Assembly: GCF_000214705.1 (NCBI RefSeq)
Contig: NC_015573.1
Coordinates: 2,611,001 to 2,675,000 of the forward strand
Source of the DNA: Desulfofundulus kuznetsovii DSM 6115
GTDB lineage: Bacteria > Bacillota > Desulfotomaculia > Desulfotomaculales > Desulfovirgulaceae
Direction of reading: 5' to 3'
DNA: 64,000 nt
Under the pieces are notes generated by a model. It was not told the DNA's origin. It saw only the letters and a list, made by a program, of their open reading frames with translations, and searched no databases. This document shows, one piece after another, positions 32,633 to 42,960 of the stretch. Position numbers and translations under genes: made by a program. Position 1 is the stretch's first letter, and every line of letters begins with the position of its first letter.

Positions 32633-34459
32633 TTACTTCTGATCGTCTTTGACTTCGTAATCGGCATCCACCACTTTTTCGCCCCCGGAACCGGCAGCGC
32701 CGCCACCGCCGGCCTGGGCCTGCTGGGCATGCTGCTGGTAAAGAAGGGCGGACAATTCATAAAGGGGCTTGGTCAGTTCATCGATGCGGGATTTGATGAG
32801 CTGCATGTCCTTGCCGCCCAGGGCTTCTTTCAGCCTTTCCACGGCCTTCTTCACTTCTTCCACCCTGGCCTTGTCGGCCTTGTCTCCCAGGTCCTTAATG
32901 GTTTTTTCCGCCTGGTAAATCATGCTGTCCGCCTGGTTGCGCAATTCCGCCTCTTCTTTTCGCCTGCGGTCTTCCTCGGCATGTCTTTCCGCATCTTTAA
33001 CCATGCGCTGGATTTCTTCTTCTGAGAGCCGGGAAGTGCCGCTGATGGTAATGCTCTGGGCCTTGCCGGTGGCCAGATCCTTGGCGGAAACGTTGACAAT
33101 GCCGTTTACGTCGATATCAAACTTAACTTCAATTTGCGGTACTCCCCGCGGTGCCGGGGGAATACCGGTAAGGGTAAACCTTCCTAGGGTCTTGTTGTCG
33201 GCCGCCATCGGGCGTTCGCCCTGGAGCACGTGGATTTCCACCGTGGTCTGGCCGTCGGCGGCGGTGGTGAAGATCTGGCTCTTGGAAGTGGGAATGGTGG
33301 TATTCCGCTCAATGATCTTGGTAAAGACGCCGCCCAGGGTTTCAATGCCCAGGGAGAGGGGCGTTACGTCCAGAAGCAGCACGTCCTTGACCTCGCCGGC
33401 CAGCACCGCGGCCTGAATGGCCGCCCCAATGGCCACACATTCGTCCGGGTTGATCCCCTTGTAGGGCTCCTTGCCCAGGAACTTGCGAATGGCTTCCTGG
33501 ACTGCCGGAATCCGGGTGGAACCGCCCACCAGGATCACCTTGTGGATGTCCTTGGGCTCCAGGCCGGCGTCCGCCAGGGCCTGCCGGGTCGGGCCCATGG
33601 TCATTTCCACCAGGTCGGCGGTCAGTTCTTCAAACTTGGCCCGGGTAAGGGTCACGTCCAGGTGCTTGGGACCGCTGGCATCGGCGGAAATAAAAGGCAG
33701 GTTGATATTGGTGGTGGTGACACTGCTCAGTTCAATTTTGGCCTTCTCGGCAGCTTCCTTCAGCCGCTGCATGGCCATACGGTCGTTGCGCAGGTCAATG
33801 CCCGTCTCTTTCTTAAACTGCTCGATCAGCCAGTCCATGATCCGCTGGTCGAAATCGTCGCCGCCCAGGCGGTTGTTTCCGCTGGTGGCCTTCACTTCAA
33901 AGACGCCGTCGCCCAGCTCCAGTATGGATACGTCAAAGGTGCCTCCGCCCAGGTCGAACACCAGGATGGTCTGGTCCTCCTCCTTGTCCAGACCGTAGGC
34001 CAGGGAGGCAGCCGTAGGCTCGTTGATAATGCGCAGCACCTCAAGACCGGCAATTCTACCTGCATCCTTTGTGGCCTGCCGCTGGGAATCGGTAAAGTAA
34101 GCGGGTACGGTAATAACCGCCTTCTCCACCTTTTCCCCCAGGTAGGCCTCGGCATCCGCCTTTAGTTTCTGCAAAATCATGGCCGAGATTTCCTCGGGGG
34201 TATATTCCTTATCGTCAATTTTTACCCTGTAACTGGAACCCATGTGCCGCTTGATGGACCTGATGGTTCGTTCCGGGTTGCTCACTGCCTGGCGCTTGGC
34301 CAGCTGGCCTACCAGGCGCTCGCCAGTCTTGGTGAAACCAACCACAGAAGGAGTAATGCGCTCTCCCTCGGCGTTGGGAATAACGATTACCTCGCCGCCT
34401 TCCATAACGGCCATACAGGAGTTGGTAGTACCAAGGTCAATGCCTATAACTTTCCCCAT
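32633..34459 (-). CDS. dnaK: Chaperone DnaK (Hsp70)
   Basis: 608 residues. [19 protein letters not shown] opens the ATPase domain, with [17 protein letters not shown] and [19 protein letters not shown]. The substrate-binding domain begins after [19 protein letters not shown] Gly/Ala-rich tail ends in EVKDDQK. Downstream partner dnaJ is separated by about 157 bases without an obvious terminator. Confidence 0.98.
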   Translation of the reverse strand: MGKVIGIDLGTTNSCMAVMEGGEVIVIPNAEGERITPSVVGFTKTGERLVGQLAKRQAVSNPERTIRSIKRHMGSSYRVKIDDKEYTPEEISAMILQKLKADAEAYLGEKVEKAVITVPAYFTDSQRQATKDAGRIAGLEVLRIINEPTAASLAYGLDKEEDQTILVFDLGGGTFDVSILELGDGVFEVKATSGNNRLGGDDFDQRIMDWLIEQFKKETGIDLRNDRMAMQRLKEAAEKAKIELSSVTTTNINLPFISADASGPKHLDVTLTRAKFEELTADLVEMTMGPTRQALADAGLEPKDIHKVILVGGSTRIPAVQEAIRKFLGKEPYKGINPDECVAIGAAIQAAVLAGEVKDVLLLDVTPLSLGIETLGGVFTKIIERNTTIPTSKSQIFTTAADGQTTVEIHVLQGERPMAADNKTLGRFTLTGIPPAPRGVPQIEVKFDIDVNGIVNVSAKDLATGKAQSITISGTSRLSEEEIQRMVKDAERHAEEDRRRKEEAELRNQADSMIYQAEKTIKDLGDKADKARVEEVKKAVERLKEALGGKDMQLIKSRIDELTKPLYELSALLYQQHAQQAQAGGGGAAGSGGEKVVDADYEVKDDQK

Positions 34460-34475
34460 CTATCATTTCCCCTCC

Positions 34476-35210
34476 TTAACAGACACTGCTGGTCTGGTTG
34501 TTCTCTTTGTTTTCTTCTTCATTTTCAGGTTTAGAGTGGTTGTTGTGCTCCTTCTGCTGTTCCTGCACGGACACAGCCCGGGCCACCTTGACCATGGCCG
34601 GCCGCAACAGCCGGTCCTTAAAATAGTAGCCCCGGCGCAGTTCCTCTATGACGGTGTTGTCCGGGTAAGCATCGGTTTCTTCCTGCATGATTGCCTCGTG
34701 TTTGGCAGGATCAAAGGGTTCATTTACCGCTGGCACGGGAGAAAGCCCCTCTTTGGTAAGAATTTCCTTAAGCTGGCGGTAGATCATTTCCACCCCCGCC
34801 ACCACCCGGGCGGGGTCCTCCTCCCGGGCCGCCAGTGCCCGCTCAAAGTTATCCAGTACGGACAACAGCTCCGCCACCAGGGACTGGGAAGCATATTTGA
34901 ACCATTCCTCCCGCTCCCTGTTCATGCGGCGCCGGTAGTTTTCAAAATCGGCCTGCATCCTTGCCAGGCGCTGGAAATAATCCTGGGCCAGGGCCGTCTG
35001 TTCGGCCAGGCGTTGCTCCAGCTCCTTTACATCAACTTCCTCCCGGGATTCACCCGCCGGCTGCTGCCCATCGTCCGGCAAACCGCCTTGACCGGCAGGG
35101 GTATTTTGGGCTTCACTGCCGGATTCCCCTGCCGGTGGGCTTTCCTGGACGGCACCGGCGGGCCTGGTTTCCTCAGCCTCTATATTTTGAGGGACTTTTT
35201 GTTCTTCCAT
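34476..35210 (-). CDS. grpE: Nucleotide exchange factor GrpE
   Basis: 244 residues from ATG 35210, six bases after GAGGTGA; GTG 35219 is an alternative. A long acidic, Pro/Gly-rich N-terminal tail (about 1-70) is followed by the coiled coil (RLARMQADFENYRRRMNRER) and the beta domain (LLSVLDNFERAL, RRGYYFKDRLLRPAMV). The tail is longer than in many relatives. It releases ADP from DnaK. Confidence 0.95.
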   Translation of the reverse strand: MEEQKVPQNIEAEETRPAGAVQESPPAGESGSEAQNTPAGQGGLPDDGQQPAGESREEVDVKELEQRLAEQTALAQDYFQRLARMQADFENYRRRMNREREEWFKYASQSLVAELLSVLDNFERALAAREEDPARVVAGVEMIYRQLKEILTKEGLSPVPAVNEPFDPAKHEAIMQEETDAYPDNTVIEELRRGYYFKDRLLRPAMVKVARAVSVQEQQKEHNNHSKPENEEENKENNQTSSVC

Positions 35211-35227
35211 CTCCGTCACCTCGCCAG

Positions 35228-36799
35228 TTATAAGTCCGTCTCCTGTTTCGGGTTTGCCTCCCTGTCTTCCCGTTTCTTGATGATGGTATCAATCCGTAAA
35301 ATGGCTTCGGCAATCTCCCCGGCGGCTTTAAAGGCGTAAGTCTTCACCAGAACGGGGTCCACTACTCCCAGCTCATACATATCCGCCACCTGACCCGTAT
35401 CGCAGTCCACGGCCAGGGCATCATTCCCCGTCTCCACCTGGGCGGCCATGACATCGCCAATCTTTTCCAGGGGATTGAAGCCCGCATTGGCCACAATCTG
35501 GGCCAGCGGGCGTTTCAAAGCTTCCACCACGCAATCCACCCCGTAGGCGGTCATGCCGCGCATGGAAGCCCGGACCTTTTCCACTTCCCGGGCCACGGCC
35601 AGCTCCAAAGCTCCCCCGCCGGGAACGACTCCTCCCCTCACGGCGGCCTGTATGGCCGAAGCGGCATCTTTGGCAATGCGCTCCCTTTCCCCTACCACCT
35701 CGGCGGTAGCGGCACCCACCAGGACGGTAGCCATGGGCTTTCCGGCACCTTCCTGAATCCAGACCTGTTCCAGCTTTTCATCATGAAAAACCCGGCGGCA
35801 ACGGCCGAGGCACTGCTTGATCTGTTCAAAATCCTTTTTCAACCCGGTGCGCTTGATCATCCGCGCCCCGGCGTGTTCGGCTACCCGGCGCAGTTCCTTG
35901 TTGGCCACCCTCTGGACGACCATGATGCCGGCATCGGTGAGCATTTCTTCGGCAACGTCATGGACACCCCGGTCGGCCAGCACCAGTCCCACCTGCAGGT
36001 CAATAATTTTCTGTATGTTTTCCCGGAACTGGTTCTGCAACTCCATGTAACGGGCAAAGCCGGCTTCGGTGGCCAGGGCTTCCTCCTCTATTTCCTCCGG
36101 CTCCAGGGCATCATCAATTACCAGCACCCTAACATCCGTTAGTTCCCGGGGCATCTGGCGGTTCATGGGCTCCTTGTTAACAATCACGCCCATAAAAACC
36201 TGGTTATCCGCCCCTTCCTCAGCCATGACGGTGTCTGAAAAGCGAAAGGCCCGGTCTAAGAGCTTATCCCGGCCAATCAGCCTGGCTGCCTGCACCACCA
36301 GGGCCGCAATATCCTCGTGCCCCCGGCCGGCCACCAGGGCAACCTGATAGATTAATGGGTCGTCCAGATCTGCCACCGGCCGGGCCTTTTGCATCATAAC
36401 CTCCAGGCCCCGCTTTACTCCCGCCCGAATGCCCTCAATAACCCGGGCTACCGGCACTCCCCGGGCCACCTGCTCCACCCCGGCACCAACCATGGCCCCG
36501 GCCATTACGGTGGCGGTAGTGGTGCCGTCTCCAATTTCTTCCTGCTGGGCTTTAGCGATATTGATCAGCATCCGGGCCGCGGGATGATTGGCCTCCATCA
36601 TGGTGAGAATGGTTACCCCGTCGTTGGTAATGACCACTTCTCCAAATTTATCCACCAGCATGGTATCCAGGCCCTTTGGCCCCAGGGTACCTTCTACGGC
36701 CGAAGCAATGGCACGAATGGCGTTGGCATTGGTGACCAGGGCCGCCATCCGCTCATCCACTTCCGCACCCGCGCTGGCCTGCTGTTTGAGACTCAACAC
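35228..36799 (-). CDS. Group III (archaeal-like) chaperonin
   Basis: 523 residues from GTG 36799 (or TTG 36796, better spaced from AAGGGGGAG). This is a thermosome/CCT relative, not GroEL: GPKGLDTMLVDKFGEVVITNDGVTIL and GDGTTTATVMAGAM are the group II/III ATPase motifs, and GGVVPGGGALELAVAREVEK and AVDCDTGQVADMYELGVVDP the C-terminal ones. Bacterial members, studied in Carboxydothermus, are known from dnaK operons of Firmicutes. The protein should form double rings with a built-in lid. No groES or groEL is in this window. Confidence 0.93.
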   Translation of the reverse strand: MLSLKQQASAGAEVDERMAALVTNANAIRAIASAVEGTLGPKGLDTMLVDKFGEVVITNDGVTILTMMEANHPAARMLINIAKAQQEEIGDGTTTATVMAGAMVGAGVEQVARGVPVARVIEGIRAGVKRGLEVMMQKARPVADLDDPLIYQVALVAGRGHEDIAALVVQAARLIGRDKLLDRAFRFSDTVMAEEGADNQVFMGVIVNKEPMNRQMPRELTDVRVLVIDDALEPEEIEEEALATEAGFARYMELQNQFRENIQKIIDLQVGLVLADRGVHDVAEEMLTDAGIMVVQRVANKELRRVAEHAGARMIKRTGLKKDFEQIKQCLGRCRRVFHDEKLEQVWIQEGAGKPMATVLVGAATAEVVGERERIAKDAASAIQAAVRGGVVPGGGALELAVAREVEKVRASMRGMTAYGVDCVVEALKRPLAQIVANAGFNPLEKIGDVMAAQVETGNDALAVDCDTGQVADMYELGVVDPVLVKTYAFKAAGEIAEAILRIDTIIKKREDREANPKQETDL

Positions 36800-36809
36800 C
36801 CGCTCCCCC

Positions 36810-37850
36810 TTATTTGTTCCCGCCACCCAGGAGATCTTCCAGGGCGCGGGAAAGGTTTTTGGTCAGATGCTCCACCACGGTGACCACTCTGGCGTAATCC
36901 ATGCGGGTCGGGCCCAAAACGCCAATAGACCCGACGGGCTTCCCCTTCAACCGGTAGGTGGCCACGACCATACTGCAGTTGCTCATCTGCCGGCAACGGA
37001 TTTCCCGGCCAATGCGCACGGTAACGCCTTCTTTGCCCACGTCGTCAGCTAATAAATTGCACAAAAGGCTTTCCTGTTCTAATAGGCTGAGCAAGGTTTT
37101 AACTTTCTCCACATTATGGAATTCCGGCTGGTTTAATATATTAAGGATCCCGCCAAGATATATTCTATCCTCCGGCTGCCTGGTCAGGCTGTCCTGCAAC
37201 AGTTCCATGGCCAGCTCAATAATGTGCTTATGCTTGACCAGTTCAAAGTAAATTTCCTTCACCAGGCTGAGCTTAATGCTGTCCATGGTGCGACCCTGAA
37301 GTTTGGCATTCAGGACCGCGGAGATGGTTTCCAGGTCCTCGGAGGTTATGCCACTGGGTATATCAATGATCCGGTGGTGTACGGTACCGCAATCCATAAT
37401 GGCGACCAGCATGGCCTGCTCGAGACCCAGTTGAACCAGGCGAATGTATTTAAAGCTGCTGGTGCCGATTTTAGGCGGCAGCACCATGGCGGCGTACTGG
37501 GTCAACTGGGACAATAATTGCCCCGTGCGTTGAATTACTTCTCCCACATCCCGCACTTTCTGGCGATAGCTTTTGCGGATCAACTCTTCTTCCTCGGGGG
37601 TTAACTCCTGCCGTTTCATCAAATAATCCACATAATAACGGTATCCCAGCTCCGAAGGGATTCGTCCGGCGGAGGTATGGGGCTGTTCAATATAACCCAT
37701 TTCCTCCAGATCGGCCATTTCATTGCGGATGGTGGCCGGACTGATGCCCAACCGGTATTTCCGGGCGATAGTGCGGGAACCCACCGGTTCGGCGGTGGCA
37801 ATGTAATCGGTGATAATGGCCAGAAGGATATCCTGCTTGCGGGCATCCAT
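36810..37850 (-). CDS. hrcA: Heat-inducible repressor HrcA
   Basis: 346 residues from ATG 37850 (MDARKQDILLAIITDYIATAEPV), with AAAGGTGAG upstream; the longer frame reads through the promoter and CIRCE. The winged-helix N-terminus has LGISPATIRNEMADLEEMGYI, followed by the HTSAGRIPS signature. It binds CIRCE and represses the operon until heat stress titrates its folding by chaperones. Confidence 0.96.
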   Translation of the reverse strand: MDARKQDILLAIITDYIATAEPVGSRTIARKYRLGISPATIRNEMADLEEMGYIEQPHTSAGRIPSELGYRYYVDYLMKRQELTPEEEELIRKSYRQKVRDVGEVIQRTGQLLSQLTQYAAMVLPPKIGTSSFKYIRLVQLGLEQAMLVAIMDCGTVHHRIIDIPSGITSEDLETISAVLNAKLQGRTMDSIKLSLVKEIYFELVKHKHIIELAMELLQDSLTRQPEDRIYLGGILNILNQPEFHNVEKVKTLLSLLEQESLLCNLLADDVGKEGVTVRIGREIRCRQMSNCSMVVATYRLKGKPVGSIGVLGPTRMDYARVVTVVEHLTKNLSRALEDLLGGGNK

Positions 37851-37873
37851 TCTCACCTTTAACACCCCCTTTG

Positions 37874-37900
37874 TTAGCACTCGGCCGTGCTGAGTGCTAA
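37874..37900 (-). promoter_or_regulatory. CIRCE operator
   Basis: TTAGCACTC (37874-37882), nine bases, GAGTGCTAA (37892-37900): a perfect match to the CIRCE consensus, lying just after the promoter and before hrcA. Confidence 0.97.
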
Positions 37901-37914
37901 ACCCTTTTAAGTTA

Positions 37915-37943
37915 AACATAGCACCGGGCTGAATATTTGTCAA
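37915..37943 (-). promoter_or_regulatory. Sigma-A promoter of the hrcA heat-shock operon
   Basis: Minus-strand TTGACA (37943-37938) and TATGTT (37920-37915), spacer 17, directly upstream of CIRCE. The -35 box overlaps the end of hemW. Confidence 0.85.
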
Positions 37944-39097
37944 GGTAACACAAACTCTCGAAAGACAGCATTGGCCAGGGGCAAGCCCCGCGAAGTCAAC
38001 CTCAGGCGGCCGGAATGGATTTCCAAAAGGCCTGAATCCCTTAATTTTATGATTTGCTCACCAAAAACCTCTTCAATATTTTTCCCAAAACGGGCTGCAA
38101 ATTTCTCCAGATCCAGTCCCTCTATAAGGCGGAGGCCCAGAAACACCGTTTCGGCCATCATGGTGGCCCGGGATAATTTCTCGCGGCCGGCCACCGGTAG
38201 TTCCCCGGATAAAAGGCGCGCCTCGTATTCCTCCAGGGAACCGGTGTTATAAAAGCGCCCGTCTCCCAGGCAGGAATGGGCTGCCGGGCCGAGGCCGAGA
38301 TAGGGCTCGTTGTGCCAGTAAGTTAAATTATGCCGGCACCGGTAGCCCGGGCGGGCAAAATTGGAAATCTCATAATGCTCGTAACCCCGGGCCGCCAGAA
38401 AGTTGATCACCTCCTGGTACATGGCCAGTTCGGTTTCCTCGTCACAGGGAAGGACACGGCCTTCAGCCACCGCCCGGGCCAGCGGGGTGCCTTCCTCTAT
38501 TTGCAGGGGGTAGGCGGAAATATGCTCCGGCTGTAAAGCTAAAATTTTATCAAGGCAGTGTTGCCAGTCCGCCATGGTTTGGCCGGGTATGGCAAAGATA
38601 AGATCCAGGTTAAGATTGTCAAAACCGGCCCGGCGGGCCAGCTGCACCGCCTCTACCGCCTGGGTAAAATCATGAACCCGTCCCAGCAATTTTAAAAAGC
38701 GGTCCGAACAGGTCTGCACCCCCAGGGAAAGGCGGTTGATACCGGCGTAGCGCAAAGCCTTTAGCTTGGGCAGGTCCACCGTGCCGGGATTGGCTTCCAC
38801 GGTCACCTCCACCCCGGAAAGCCACTGAAAATAACGGCTGCATCCTTCCAGAATGGCTGCCAGGTCTTCCTCCGGCAGACAGGTGGGGGTGCCCCCGCCG
38901 ATGAAAATGGTCTGTAGCCGCCTCTCCTGCGGGGCTAGCCGCTCCTGGTACAGGGCCATTTCCCGCAAAAGAGCGACCCGGTACCGGCGGGCGGCTTCCG
39001 GGTCATAGGCATAGGAAACAAAGTCGCAGTACCGGCATTTGCGAATACAAAAGGGTACGTGAATGTACAGGCTGATGGCCACGGGCTCACTCCCCAT
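37940..39097 (-). CDS. hemW: Radical SAM heme chaperone HemW
   Basis: 385 residues. The cluster motif CIRKCRYCDF with the HemN-family FxSY follow-up (CDFVSYAY), GGGTPTCLPEEDLA, VEANPGTV and the HemW C-terminus (LGLRLIEGLDLEKFAARFG). Genes of this type were long named coproporphyrinogen oxidase; HemW binds heme and inserts it into proteins. It follows lepA directly (stop and ATG abut). Confidence 0.93.
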   Translation of the reverse strand: MGSEPVAISLYIHVPFCIRKCRYCDFVSYAYDPEAARRYRVALLREMALYQERLAPQERRLQTIFIGGGTPTCLPEEDLAAILEGCSRYFQWLSGVEVTVEANPGTVDLPKLKALRYAGINRLSLGVQTCSDRFLKLLGRVHDFTQAVEAVQLARRAGFDNLNLDLIFAIPGQTMADWQHCLDKILALQPEHISAYPLQIEEGTPLARAVAEGRVLPCDEETELAMYQEVINFLAARGYEHYEISNFARPGYRCRHNLTYWHNEPYLGLGPAAHSCLGDGRFYNTGSLEEYEARLLSGELPVAGREKLSRATMMAETVFLGLRLIEGLDLEKFAARFGKNIEEVFGEQIIKLRDSGLLEIHSGRLRLTSRGLPLANAVFREFVLP

Positions 39098-40900
39098 TTA
39101 CCTCTCTTCTATGCTCAGCACCGCCATAAAAGCCTCCTGGGGAATTTCTACGTTGCCCACCTGCTTCATGCGCTTTTTGCCTTCCTTTTGTTTTTCTAGA
39201 AGCTTGCGCTTGCGGGTTACGTCGCCGCCGTAACACTTGGCCAGCACGTCCTTGCGCCGGGCCTTAATGGTTTCCCGGGCAATGACCCGGCTGCCTATGG
39301 CCGCCTGGACGGGCACGTCAAAAAGCTGCCGGGGAATCAAACCGCGCAATTTTTCCACCAGTTGCCGGCCACGGTGATAGGCCTTGTCCCGGTGGACAAT
39401 ACAGGTCAAAGCATCCACCGGCTCGCCGTTAATCAGGATGTCCAGTTTAACCAGGTCGCTTTCCCGGTACCCGGCCAGTTCGTAGTCCAGGGAAGCGTAT
39501 CCCCGGGTGCGGGACTTGAGCTGGTCGAAGAAATCGAAAATGATCTCGGCAAGGGGCAGGTCGTAGACCAGCATGACCCGGTTTTCGCCCAGGTACTCCA
39601 TGGTTTTAAAAGTGCCCCGGCGTTCCTGGGCCAGGTCCATTACCGCCCCCACATGCTCCTTGGGCACCATAATGGTGGCGGTAACAAAGGGTTCCTCCAT
39701 CCGGACCACCTTACCCGCCGGGGGAATTTTGGTCGGGTTGTCGATGTAAAGCTCTTCTCCCGAAGTGGTGATCACCCTGTACACCACGTTGGGTGCGGTG
39801 ATAATCAAATTCAAACCGTACTCCCGCTCCAGGCGCTCCTGGACAATTTCCATGTGCAACAACCCCAGGAAGCCACAGCGAAAACCAAAACCCAGGGCTT
39901 CGGAGGTTTCCGGTTCGTAGACCAGGGATGCGTCGTTGAGCTTCAGTTTTTCCAGGGCGTCCCGCAGGTCTTCGTAGTCCACCGTATCCACCGGATAAAG
40001 GCCGCAGTAAACCATGGGCGTGACCTTGCGGTAACCGGGCAAAGGTTCGGCCGCCGGACGGGCGGCATCGGTAATGGTGTCGCCCACCCGGGTGTCCCTG
40101 ACATTTTTTATGCCTGCAGCCACATATCCCACCTGACCTGTATCCAGCCGTCCGGTAGGAGTCATGGCCGGCTTAAAGATACCCACCTCGCTGACCTCAA
40201 ATTCCTTTCCGGTGGACATCATCTTTATGTGCATACCCTCTTCCAGGTGGCCCTCCACCACCCGCACATAGGCAATAACCCCCTTATAGGGGTCGTAATG
40301 GGAGTCGAAAATGAGAGCTTTTAAAGGAGCAGCGGGGTTGCCGCTGGGGGGCGGTATGCGCCGCACAATGGCTTCCAACAGCTCCTTTATTCCGGTCCCA
40401 AACTTGGCCGAAACCAAAACGGCCCCGGAGGCATCAAGGCCGATTACGTCCTCAATTTCCCGTTTGACCCTTTCGGGATCTGCCGCAGGCAGGTCAATTT
40501 TATTAATCACCGGAATAATTTCCAGGTCGTTTTCAATGGCCAGATACACATTGGCCAGGGTTTGCGCCTCAATGCCCTGGGCCGCATCCACCACCAGCAG
40601 GGCTCCCTCGCACGCCGCCAGGCTGCGGGACACCTCGTAGGTAAAGTCCACGTGTCCGGGAGTATCAATCAGGTTTAACTGGTATTCCGCCCCGTCTTTA
40701 GCCCGGTAGGCAAGGCGTACCGCCTGCAGCTTGATGGTAATGCCCCGCTCCCGTTCCAGGTCCATTTGATCCAGCACCTGGTCGGTCATTTCCCGGGGGC
40801 TGAGCGCTCCGGTATATTCCAAAAGCCTGTCGGCCAGGGTGGACTTGCCGTGATCAATATGGGCAATTATGCAAAAATTGCGGATGCGTTCTCTCCCCAT
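39098..40900 (-). CDS. lepA: Elongation factor 4 (LepA)
   Basis: 600 residues. The GTPase domain has [24 protein letters not shown] and [22 protein letters not shown] follows, and the LepA-specific C-terminus ends [25 protein letters not shown]. It binds ribosomes and back-translocates. It starts the lepA-hemW-hrcA stretch. Confidence 0.97.
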   Translation of the reverse strand: MGRERIRNFCIIAHIDHGKSTLADRLLEYTGALSPREMTDQVLDQMDLERERGITIKLQAVRLAYRAKDGAEYQLNLIDTPGHVDFTYEVSRSLAACEGALLVVDAAQGIEAQTLANVYLAIENDLEIIPVINKIDLPAADPERVKREIEDVIGLDASGAVLVSAKFGTGIKELLEAIVRRIPPPSGNPAAPLKALIFDSHYDPYKGVIAYVRVVEGHLEEGMHIKMMSTGKEFEVSEVGIFKPAMTPTGRLDTGQVGYVAAGIKNVRDTRVGDTITDAARPAAEPLPGYRKVTPMVYCGLYPVDTVDYEDLRDALEKLKLNDASLVYEPETSEALGFGFRCGFLGLLHMEIVQERLEREYGLNLIITAPNVVYRVITTSGEELYIDNPTKIPPAGKVVRMEEPFVTATIMVPKEHVGAVMDLAQERRGTFKTMEYLGENRVMLVYDLPLAEIIFDFFDQLKSRTRGYASLDYELAGYRESDLVKLDILINGEPVDALTCIVHRDKAYHRGRQLVEKLRGLIPRQLFDVPVQAAIGSRVIARETIKARRKDVLAKCYGGDVTRKRKLLEKQKEGKKRMKQVGNVEIPQEAFMAVLSIEER

Positions 40901-40969
40901 ACTAAATCACCATCCCAGATCTCTCAAAGCTTTATTATAACATCAAATACTGATGGTGAAAAGGATGCT

Positions 40970-41224
40970 TTACTTATGCGTGCTTAAAGCACGTAGCCTG
41001 TCCTGATACGTCATAATGAGTTCTTTTATTAAGTTCATGTAACGGTCAAACCCCGGTTTTTGAAAATATCCCCCAAAAGCTTCCGCGGCCTGCCCTAGGT
41101 GCAGGGGTTCCGGGGGCAAAAGAAATTGATTATACCCCTCCACCACAACTTCCAGGCCGAAGATGACCAGACCCAGAAAAATTCCCAGGGTGATGACCGT
41201 CCTCCACCAGCTGATACCCATGGC
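40970..41224 (-). CDS. YqxA-like (DUF3679) small membrane protein
   Basis: 84 residues from ATG 41224, preceded by GGGAAGTGAT; ATG 41236 is possible. One N-terminal helix (TVITLGIFLGLVIFGLEVVVEGY) and a short soluble tail. Location just upstream of lepA matches Bacillus yqxA, which is also near spoIIP. Role unknown, probably sporulation-related. Confidence 0.6.
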   Translation of the reverse strand, partial: AMGISWWRTVITLGIFLGLVIFGLEVVVEGYNQFLLPPEPLHLGQAAEAFGGYFQKPGFDRYMNLIKELIMTYQDRLRALSTHK

Positions 41225-41340
41225 ATCACTTCCCATTTTCCAGTATTGAGCGATAAAGGCGGGTTTATACCTCACAATAAAAAGACCACCCGCCATCCAA
41301 AACCGGCCAGGTAGTCTTTTGATTTGCCCCTTAAAATTTC

Positions 41341-41913
41341 TTAAAACCAGTATGTAGGATAACAACCGCCTCCCCGGCACCGGTGTACCAGCAGAGCGAC
41401 GGCAAGCAACACCACCACACCAAGCAATACCGGTTCCAAAACAAACATATATCCCTGGCCATTCAAAATGGCAGTCAGGGCGGTAGCCTCTCCCGGCGGA
41501 TGCATCGTACGGGTAAAAAGCATCAGTAAAATGGCCAGACTTACGCCCAGTGTAACTGAAAGCCATGTGGTACCCATTAACTGGTAAACCAGTACTCCCA
41601 CAAACGCGCTGATTACGTGGCCCCCCAGGACATTACGGGGCTGGGCAAAAGGGCTGGTACAGGTACCGTAAATGAGCGCCGCCGTGGCACCAAAGGGGGC
41701 GACCAGCAGGGGCAATTGATAATGAAAGGCTAGAAAAGAAACAATGCCCAGGCCAAGAAGGCTGCCCAGGATGCACCAGAACATATCACTGTTGCTGGGA
41801 CGGGCCGGGCACTTGCTGGCGGTCCGGATTCTGGCCAGCAGGCCCTGCCGGGGGGTAACGTGATCAACCGCCAATTGAGGGGCATAATCATTTTTAGGAA
41901 GGGGAGCCGGCAC
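41341..41913 (-). CDS. HPP-family membrane protein
   Basis: 190 residues from GTG 41913 after GGAGGTGA. Four membrane helices with the family motif TRTMHPPGEATAL and VAPFGATAALIYG. HPP proteins are implicated in nitrite transport in chloroplasts and cyanobacteria; bacterial roles are open. An FNR/CRP-like site lies about 70 bases upstream. Confidence 0.88.
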   Translation of the reverse strand: MPAPLPKNDYAPQLAVDHVTPRQGLLARIRTASKCPARPSNSDMFWCILGSLLGLGIVSFLAFHYQLPLLVAPFGATAALIYGTCTSPFAQPRNVLGGHVISAFVGVLVYQLMGTTWLSVTLGVSLAILLMLFTRTMHPPGEATALTAILNGQGYMFVLEPVLLGVVVLLAVALLVHRCRGGGCYPTYWF

Positions 41914-41979
41914 AGGGGGTCACCTCCACGGAACATTCTTCTCCCCTCTAAAAATAATTGTAATCCTGAAATGGGGGTA

Positions 41980-41991
41980 TGATCCAGATCA
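41980..41991 (-). promoter_or_regulatory. Possible FNR/CRP-family binding site
   Basis: TGAT-CCAG-ATCA, a symmetrical site with the spacing of FNR/CRP-family operators, upstream of the HPP gene. It lacks the outer T/A of the best FNR sites. The remainder of the 41914-42163 gap shows a TAAAAT -10-like box at 42080-42085 for trmI and little else. Confidence 0.4.
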
Positions 41992-42163
41992 CTTTTAAAA
42001 CCTTTTGGTGTTAAAAAATTCCCCGTAGGGCCCGTCCTGGTTTAGCACCACCATTCCCCGCTGGGATTTCAGCGTGTGATAAAATAAAAATGCCAGAGGT
42101 AAATGTTTGGCGTGATACGAGCGGCGATGAACCAGCCGGATTACCTGCCAGGAGGTGGTAGCT

Positions 42164-42943
42164 ATGCCGTTCAAGGAGGGAGAATTGGTTATCTTCGCCG
42201 ATCGCCGCGTTCAATTTTTGCAGCGCCTGATTCCAGGAGAGCGCCTGAATACATATTGGGGTTACATTGCACACGATGAAGTGCTGGGCCTGGAACCCGG
42301 CAGTGTTGTCAAGACTTCAGAGGGTAAGAAACTCTATGTTTTTTACCCCACTCTTTCGAACTATATAATAAAGATGCCGCGCAAAAGCGGCATCATATAC
42401 CCGAAGGATTTAGGCATTATTATGATGTGGGCGGATGTCCGGCCCGGTGACCGGGTGTTGCTGGGAGGTGTGGGCAGCGGGGCGCTTCTGCTCGCCGTAC
42501 TGAGGCAGGTGGGGCCGGCCGGGAAAGTGGTAGCTTACGACATTCGGCAGGACATGCTTGACTGTGCCGTAGAAAACATTAAAGCCTGCTTTGGCGACTT
42601 GCCGTCTTACCTTGAACTCAGGCTTGGGGACATTTACGAACCAACCGGGGAATCGGGATTTGACCGTGTGCTCCTGGATGTACCGGAACCCTGGCGGGCG
42701 GTCAAGACTGTGGATAATGCCCTTATCCCAGGCGGTATACTGTGTTCTTACCTGCCTTCCATCATCCAGGTTCGCACTTTTGCAACTGTCCTGCAAAAGT
42801 CCGGCATTTTTGGTCTGATTGAGACCGTAGAAGTCATGCTTAGAAGCTGGCACATAGAGGGCCGGGCTGTAAGGCCCCAACACCGCATGGTGGGTCATAC
42901 CGGGTTCCTTACGTTTGCGCGCAAACTGAGCGGCCAGGAGTAA
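42164..42943 (+). CDS. tRNA (adenine-58-N1)-methyltransferase TrmI-like
   Basis: 259 residues from ATG 42164, after AGGAGGTGG. The N-terminus (PFKEGELVIFADRRVQFLQRL) and RKSGIIYPKDLGIIMMWADVRPGDRVLLGGVGSGALLLAVLR match TrmI/Trm61, in which the I-Y-P-K-D segment precedes the SAM motif. DRVLLDVPEPWRAV is motif IV. It makes m1A58 in tRNA T-loops, common in thermophiles. Confidence 0.88.
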   Translation: MPFKEGELVIFADRRVQFLQRLIPGERLNTYWGYIAHDEVLGLEPGSVVKTSEGKKLYVFYPTLSNYIIKMPRKSGIIYPKDLGIIMMWADVRPGDRVLLGGVGSGALLLAVLRQVGPAGKVVAYDIRQDMLDCAVENIKACFGDLPSYLELRLGDIYEPTGESGFDRVLLDVPEPWRAVKTVDNALIPGGILCSYLPSIIQVRTFATVLQKSGIFGLIETVEVMLRSWHIEGRAVRPQHRMVGHTGFLTFARKLSGQE

Positions 42944-42960
42944 ATGTTTCTTTTTCTCTT

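Noticed and set aside
37850-37943. Longer HrcA starting at 37943
   Set aside because: The extra 31 codons cover the promoter and CIRCE operator and do not resemble the HrcA N-terminus.
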